Of a DNA stretch of 64,000 bases, positions 59,101-64,000 are shown in pieces (positions within the stretch are counted from its first letter, which is position 1; each line of letters begins with the position of its first letter). Source of the stretch: Viola odorata (taxonomy: Eukaryota > Streptophyta > Magnoliopsida > Malpighiales > Violaceae); the NCBI GenBank assembly GCA_963691705.1, contig OY829542.1:19330579-19394578 (forward strand), read 5' to 3'. Below the pieces are notes generated by a model. That model ran no database searches. It saw nothing but the letters and a program-made list of their open reading frames with translations, and was not told the origin of the DNA. Both the position numbers and the translations under genes were made by a program.

Positions 59101-60060
59101 TGTAATACCCCAAAAATCATGGGGTTTAAATAAAACAGGAAAGTGATTGTAAGATACACGTTTTAGCATAATAACTTTTGATACCGAATAAAAATTTGGA
59201 AAAATACCGATTTTAATGTTTAAATTAATGTTAATATGTTTTATAATTTTGGTGAATCTTTTAGAATGTGTTAAAAAACCATTACGGTAATTAATTAATT
59301 AAAGAGCTCGAATAGGTTTTACGAATGCAAGTTTAGTGAAATATAGTTTTAGTGCTTGTAAAATGATTCGTAAATTAATGAGACATTACGGAAGGACTAG
59401 AACTAAAGTAAATGAGTTAAGATGAGATAGTGGTGAACCTAGAATGAATGAATTAATAACAAGTAAATTAGAAGTAGTATACATAGCTAGGGATGAGACA
59501 TTGCTAATTATGCTAAAACAATCTTCTTGTTTTCCAATAGTAGCTATACGAGAATATTGGAAATGTAGATAAGCTGATTCGAATTTGAAATCTTATTTTC
59601 TTTGCGTAGTAAAAAGTACCCCTCATTGGTGATTATGATGATGCTTGAAATGGTAAATTAAGTTTATTTTATTGATATGCTTAGTTATAAGAATTAATTT
59701 TGTGAATTTCGTGTTAAATGATAAATTCGATATGTTCAGTTTTTAGCCTAGTTTCGGCTAAGCTAAGAAATTTCGTGAAGTTGTGCTCTAAATGTATATA
59801 CATGCGACGGATTGATTACAAGTCGTGTAATAGAAATTGTTACGTGAAATATGTGTAATTGCTTTGTGATTGTCGAATTATGTGGGAAAAAACTTGGGTA
59901 GAACGGATGTACCCACTACTCAGTAGTACTCTCATTTAAAATCTGACATGTGGATAAGTGATATACCTCATACTTAACGGAAATAGATCTAATTAACACT
60001 CTTAACTTAATTGATTTTTTTTTTAAAAAAAAAAGGTTTCGGTTCTGGAAACCCTCGCAT
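59101..60060 (+). mobile_element. LTR-like sequence starting TGTAATACCCC
   Basis: Begins TGTAATACCCCAAAAATC, a start I associate with plant gypsy LTRs. It continues as AT-rich text with no ORF for almost 1 kb. No end, partner LTR, primer binding site or TSD is identified, so it may be a solo or truncated LTR. Confidence 0.35.
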
Positions 60061-60687
60061 TTATTCTTAGTTCGTACTCTTTGCAATCGGGTTCTACAAT
60101 CGGAAACCCTCGCATAAGCTCTTCGTTTTCTTCTAGGTAAGTATATTATTTCACTATAGTTCTTTTTATTGTTAATTTGTACTCTCCTTCGTTTCTTTTC
60201 TTTTCTCGCCTACCTTCAACTTTCGAGTGGGTTAGTAGCAAGATTCAATTCAATCTAATCAGGGTTGCATATTATTTAAAACTTGATTGAGCTTTTTTGA
60301 AAAACAAATTCCAGGTGCATAAATGGCTGCAAGTTTAGCTTCAAAATGCTCTCGTGTCAATTTGAAACTTGATTTCACCATAGTTCTTTTTTTGTTAATT
60401 TGTACTCTCTTTCTCGATTACCTGTTGGTGTCAGTTTTGCTTATTAGGTATCTTTAGCATAGATGTATAGAAGTGTTTCAAATTAACATTCTTAGTTCAT
60501 AGCATAAAGCCTCAATCTTTGGGTTTTTTTATTTATTTCTTGCACTCTAAAGTATGCAGTTAGTTCGCTAGTAATCTAGGCATTTTAAATGTCCCTTGTG
60601 TGTATGTTTATAAATTGGCATCCGAAATTACAAGCCATGCGATTCTGTTTTATGCATGTTGTCATTTGACTGAAGTTTAGTGTTGTC
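60061..60687. other. Leader-like intergenic sequence, 44-codon hydrophobic ORF
   Basis: GGAAACCCTCGCAT occurs twice (about 60048 and 60103). A TATAGTTCTTTTTNTTGTTAA-type segment also occurs twice (about 60156 and 60380). An ATG at 60323 after an AG|GTGCATAA context opens 44 codons (MAASLASKCSRVNLKLDFTI, then a hydrophobic stretch) to a stop at 60457. The second repeat lies inside it. I do not recognise it. It may be a truncated gene start or chance. Confidence 0.3.
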
Positions 60688-61196
60688 TGTTAGATTCGAA
60701 TAGAATCTAGGTTGTTCCCTAACCTTATGAACAATCCCAAGAACCAAAACAAATCGATTATAGAATGATTAATATACATAAACAGCGGAAGCGTACCTGT
60801 ATTAGCTGATGCCATGGAATTGGAAAGGGACTTTTGGTCTTCTGGAGGATGAAATTCTCTCAGGCAAATGGAAACCAAAGCTCTTGCACAGAACCCTTAT
60901 TTCTGTTTTCTGTATTCTTTATTTTTCTGTATCTTTCTGTTTCCTTGATGAAGAGCCTTTAAATACAATAGAGAAATTCCTCTAGGGACCAATTCCCAAA
61001 TAACCAAAATATTAATTACTAATCGGTCCATTAACAATTAGTAATTAATCCGGGAATCTGCACAAACATTAATTTTGCCCCTCGCACTTCTTGATTAGAT
61101 AATTTAGACCATAAACTTTATTAGATCACTCGATTGGTCTAAATTCAATTAACGGTAACGGATACTAATGTACACGTTATTGTCCAAAATCCAACA
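60688..61196 (-). mobile_element. 3' LTR of copia element
   Basis: Minus strand starts TGTTGGATT at 61196 and ends AATCTAACA at 60688, a good inverted LTR terminus. Just outside the start is the polypurine tract AAGTGGGAGA (about 61197-61206). Length 509 bp. It goes with the copia RT remnant to its right. Confidence 0.8.
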
Positions 61197-61984
61197 ATCT
61201 CCCACTTGGACAATCCGAATTGTACAATCCTTATAGTACCGACCGTTAATTTCCTGAATGCTAGCATAACTCTTGTCTAATCCAATCCGGTCCGTCGGTT
61301 TCATTAATGTCAGAACCAAAAGAGCAGTCATCGCATCTCATGGCAACTAAACTCATGATGATTACAGACTTAACTAACCAACGGCATGGATCCAGTGCGC
61401 ATGTGCAGCATGGAAATACATGTAAAATGATCTGTTCATGTCTATTTCCAACTGATCCACTTTAAACTTTATGAGATCAAAAGAATATCAGAGCGCATAT
61501 TGACCAAAAGACCAAACTGAGTTGAAAGGAATGCCTTAGTATCCTGAAGAAGGTTTACATCATTTGTAGCAAGCAGAATATCATCCACATAAAGCAGTAA
61601 AAACATAAACCTACTCCTACTGAATTTATGGTACAGACAGTCCTCTACTGTATTTACCTCAAAACAGTATGAAGTAATAATTCGATGGAACTTCAGGTAC
61701 CATTGACGAGATGCCTGCTTGAGCCCATAGATAGACTTCTTCAATCTACAAACCAACTGACTATCCTCGTGAGAGGTCAAGCCATCTAGTCGCTTCATGT
61801 AGATTTCTTCCTCAAGATCCCCATTGAGGAAGGCAGTCTTTACATCCATCTGATGTAGCTCAAGATCAAAATATGCCACAAGAGACATGATAGTCCTAAA
61901 AGAGTCCTTCGAAGAAACTGGAGAGAAGGTCTCTTTATAGTCTATTTGATATGATCCTGGTTCCTTAGGATGCGTAACACCAAC
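61197..61984 (-). pseudogene. Copia RT remnant, RNase H missing
   Basis: Minus-strand RT text spans about 61469-61970: QIDYKETFSPVSSKDSFR-like start, ELHQMDVKTAFLNGDLEEEI, YGLKQASRQWYLKF and the active site YVDD. It ends soon after FLSTQFGL. The sequence then goes straight to non-coding 3' sequence and the LTR, so the rest of RT and RNase H are deleted. The 5' side is cut by the gypsy LTR at about 61985. Confidence 0.85.
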
Positions 61985-62480
61985 TGTGATCTTTGCTCAA
62001 AGACGGATTTCCTGCGGAATAGATAGAACTGATAGATAACTCGACAAGTACGAGCTTAGACCACTAGCTAACCTGTGCTAAGTGCCCTAATCGATTTCAA
62101 GTCAAGGGTCTTGAATCGGGTTCTTAGGACTAGACTCAACAATGTGAGAATCACACTAAGATAAACGAGACAATAATGCAATTCCAAGATTTACTTGTAT
62201 AAGACTCAAGTATTGCGGACTCAAGAATAACAAGGTTCAACCAACTTGAACAAGGGGCGGAGATTGAAGAGATTAACTCAATTTATCAAATAACAGCCTC
62301 CCCTCTAAGGAGGCCAAAAGGCTCCTTATATAGGTTACAAATAAACCCTAATTCCAAAAGAGGAATATTACATAAAATAGATACTTAACTAATGAACTAA
62401 ATGTCTATTTAATTAATTAGCTAAACAAAGTAAAAGCAATAAACGCGTGCAGCTTCTGGACAACAGAAACGGACAAGTGC
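61985..62480 (-). mobile_element. 3' LTR of gypsy element (approximate limits)
   Basis: Minus strand of this block has a CCTATATAAGGAGCC core promoter at about 62317-62331 and a GAGTCTTATACAAGTAAATC-type downstream part. It ends in GATCACA at about 61985, against the interrupted copia RT. It resembles the organisation of the LTR at 5621-6132. The 5' limit is not certain because the polypurine tract is unclear. Confidence 0.55.
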
Positions 62481-62720
62481 CGATAGAGGTAGGGACCAAT
62501 CGGGCAGGAGCCGTTTCATTCAAGGGCAGATAGGCGCCAAAACGGACACGCGGAAATGTTGAACCAAACGGCAACGGATGAGTCAAAACGGTAAGTGCCG
62601 TTTTGAGAGAAACGGACGCGTGCCGATAGAATGGTCAAATGCCGTTTGACCAATGCCGATTGTGCCAGTTGATCAAGTGCCGTTGTGCGCATAACGGTCA
62701 ATTGCCGTTTGACCCACGTC
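62440..62720. repeat. Array of short AAACGG/GCCG repeats
   Basis: Between the polyprotein stop and the LTR core, AAACGGACNNGTGCCGATAG occurs twice (62468, 62610). Variants of AAACGGNNANTGCCGTTT and GGTCAANTGCCGTTTGACC recur about eight times, many self-complementary. Confidence 0.7.
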
Positions 62721-64000
62721 ATCATCGGTCAAGGAAAAAGTGAGAAGATTCACTATCTTTGCCGTCTTCTCCCTAAGTGCAGTCCTCTCACTTGTCATCT
62801 CAGATTCTAGCTCTTTGTGGATGAGGGATGACAATCGGTCTTGAAGTCGTTGGGCTCTGGCTCGAGTCATTGGACCAGCTGGTGGTAACGGTAACTGGAT
62901 GCGTGGATTCGCATCATTCCCTCCCCCTTCGGAAGGATTCGTCCTCGAATCCGTATCGGCATCATCCGCAAGTCCATACTCGTCATCTGCATCAAACAAA
63001 ACTAAGTCAGAAACATTGAAAGTGGAGCTAACGGCACCATACTCACTCGGCAACGCCAGTTTATAGGCATTGTTGTTGATCTTCTCAACAATCTGGAACG
63101 GTCCGTCTCCTCTAGGTGATAGCTTGCCGCGGCGTTGGTCAGGAAAACGCTCCTTGCGCATATGCAACCAAACCCAATCGCCAACCTGAAACGTCACTAG
63201 CCGTCGGCCCTCGTTCCGTTTCTGCACAAGCTTCTCATTCAGACGCTCAATGTTCTGTTTTGCCTTAGCATGTAATTGCTTGACAAAATCAGCCTTCTGT
63301 TCACCATCTAAACTTACAACATCACTCAACGGTAAAGGAGTTAAATCCAAAACAGTTCTAGGATTAAATCCATAAACAAGCTCAAACGGTGAGTAATGAG
63401 TAGTAGAATGAACAGCACGGTTGTAAGCAAATTCAATAAACGGTAAATGATCAACCCAAGTAGAAACATGCTTACGAACTAAGGTGCGCAGAAGGGAGCC
63501 AAGAGTCCGATTTACCACCTCTGTTTGGTCATCCGTTTGTGGGTGATAAGAAGTAGAATATAACAATTTAGTACCAAGTTTCTTCCACAAGACACGCCAA
63601 AAATGACTAAGAAACTTAGTATCCCTATCGCTCACAATCGTCAAAGGAATTCCATGCAAACGTACTACTTCACAAAAGAATAAATCAGCAATCTGAGTAG
63701 CATCACAAGTAGTAGAACATGGAATAAAATGGGACATTTTCGAAAATCTGTCCACTACAACAAAAATAGAATCCTTGCCGTTTTTAGACTTAGGCAGTCC
63801 GACAACAAAATCCATGGATAAATCGGTCCAAGGATGAGAAGGAACAGGTAACGGCATGTACTCTCCATGACCAACAGACTTAGATTTGGCTCTACGGCAA
63901 ACTAAGCATCTAGCGATGATGCGCACAACATCACGCTTCATGTGAGGCCAATAAAAATGATCATTCAAAACATCTAAAGTCTTAGTCACGCCGAAGTGGC
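62673..64000 (-). CDS. Ty3/gypsy integrase and polyprotein C-terminus, partial
   Basis: Open minus-strand frame running past the window end. It shows the end of the integrase zinc motif (FYWPHMKRDV, CLVCRRAKS), then the DDE core: WTDLSMDFVVGLPKS, VSDRDTKFLSHFW, and QTDDQTEVVNRTLG, where the usual QTDGQTE has D for G. Next come ELVYGFNPRTVLDL, the GPY/F-type motif GDGPFQIVEKINNNAYKLAL and the tail GPMTRARAQRLQDRLSSL. This is chromovirus-like by motif. I see no clear chromodomain after the GPY/F region. The C-terminal tail is shared with the fragment at 5165-5330. The uninterrupted 442 codons suggest a fairly young insertion. RT and protease would lie beyond the window. Confidence 0.9.
   Translation of the reverse strand, partial: HFGVTKTLDVLNDHFYWPHMKRDVVRIIARCLVCRRAKSKSVGHGEYMPLPVPSHPWTDLSMDFVVGLPKSKNGKDSIFVVVDRFSKMSHFIPCSTTCDATQIADLFFCEVVRLHGIPLTIVSDRDTKFLSHFWRVLWKKLGTKLLYSTSYHPQTDDQTEVVNRTLGSLLRTLVRKHVSTWVDHLPFIEFAYNRAVHSTTHYSPFELVYGFNPRTVLDLTPLPLSDVVSLDGEQKADFVKQLHAKAKQNIERLNEKLVQKRNEGRRLVTFQVGDWVWLHMRKERFPDQRRGKLSPRGDGPFQIVEKINNNAYKLALPSEYGAVSSTFNVSDLVLFDADDEYGLADDADTDSRTNPSEGGGNDANPRIQLPLPPAGPMTRARAQRLQDRLSSLIHKELESEMTSERTALREKTAKIVNLLTFSLTDDDVGQTAIDRYAHNGT

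Overview
The window is nuclear DNA from a flowering plant, most likely a eudicot. Genes have AT-rich GT-AG introns, and Ty3/gypsy (Athila-type and chromovirus-type), Ty1/copia, L1-type LINE, CACTA, hAT, Mutator, PIF/Harbinger and Stowaway-type sequences are all present. I see no prokaryotic or organellar features. All calls are by eye from the sequence; no database search was run.

Layout. 1-6962: 5' half of an Athila-type gypsy element on the minus strand (RNase H, RT, protease, gag, primer binding site, LTR). A 980-bp near-perfect palindrome lies in gag and the tail of another gypsy element lies in its LTR. 6963-11366: CACTA-like element carrying a 5'-truncated LINE. 11573-11997: hAT-type element. 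13488-21356, 34465-35685 and 48446-50470: a family of cytochrome P450 genes of the CYP71 clan (CYP83-like by eye), all on the plus strand. One copy is intact (13488), one is nearly intact but frameshifted (48446), two are clear pseudogenes, and an orphan intron fragment lies at 46737-46925. 22767-24719: last exons of an MFS transporter (hippocampus-abundant-transcript-like), minus strand, with a triplicated 290-bp 3' UTR. 24867-29243: copia element with a long open polyprotein frame but no 5' LTR. 29870-33175: mosaic of gene fragments including an Aux/IAA exon. 38100-42195: PIF/Harbinger derivative containing a Mutator-type element. 43644-43739: BIM-like bHLH exon relic. 44400-46630: second copy of the CACTA-like element, with a hAT inserted. 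50702-51773: F-box-associated pseudogene. 52184-58172: a complete 16-exon RCC1-repeat gene (RCC2-like, 539 codons before the stop), the best supported ordinary gene here. 59101-64000: LTR-like sequence, a copia remnant and a gypsy element that runs off the end.

How it fits together. This looks like a tandem P450 cluster evolving by duplication, truncation and transposon insertion next to a conserved single-copy gene. Several insertions can be ordered by nesting and by target-site duplications (TSDs). The most unusual structure is the palindrome at 3303-4282. Each arm has LTR-like TG...CA ends and the pair is flanked by a 5-bp TSD, as if two LTRs in opposite orientation had been integrated as one unit.
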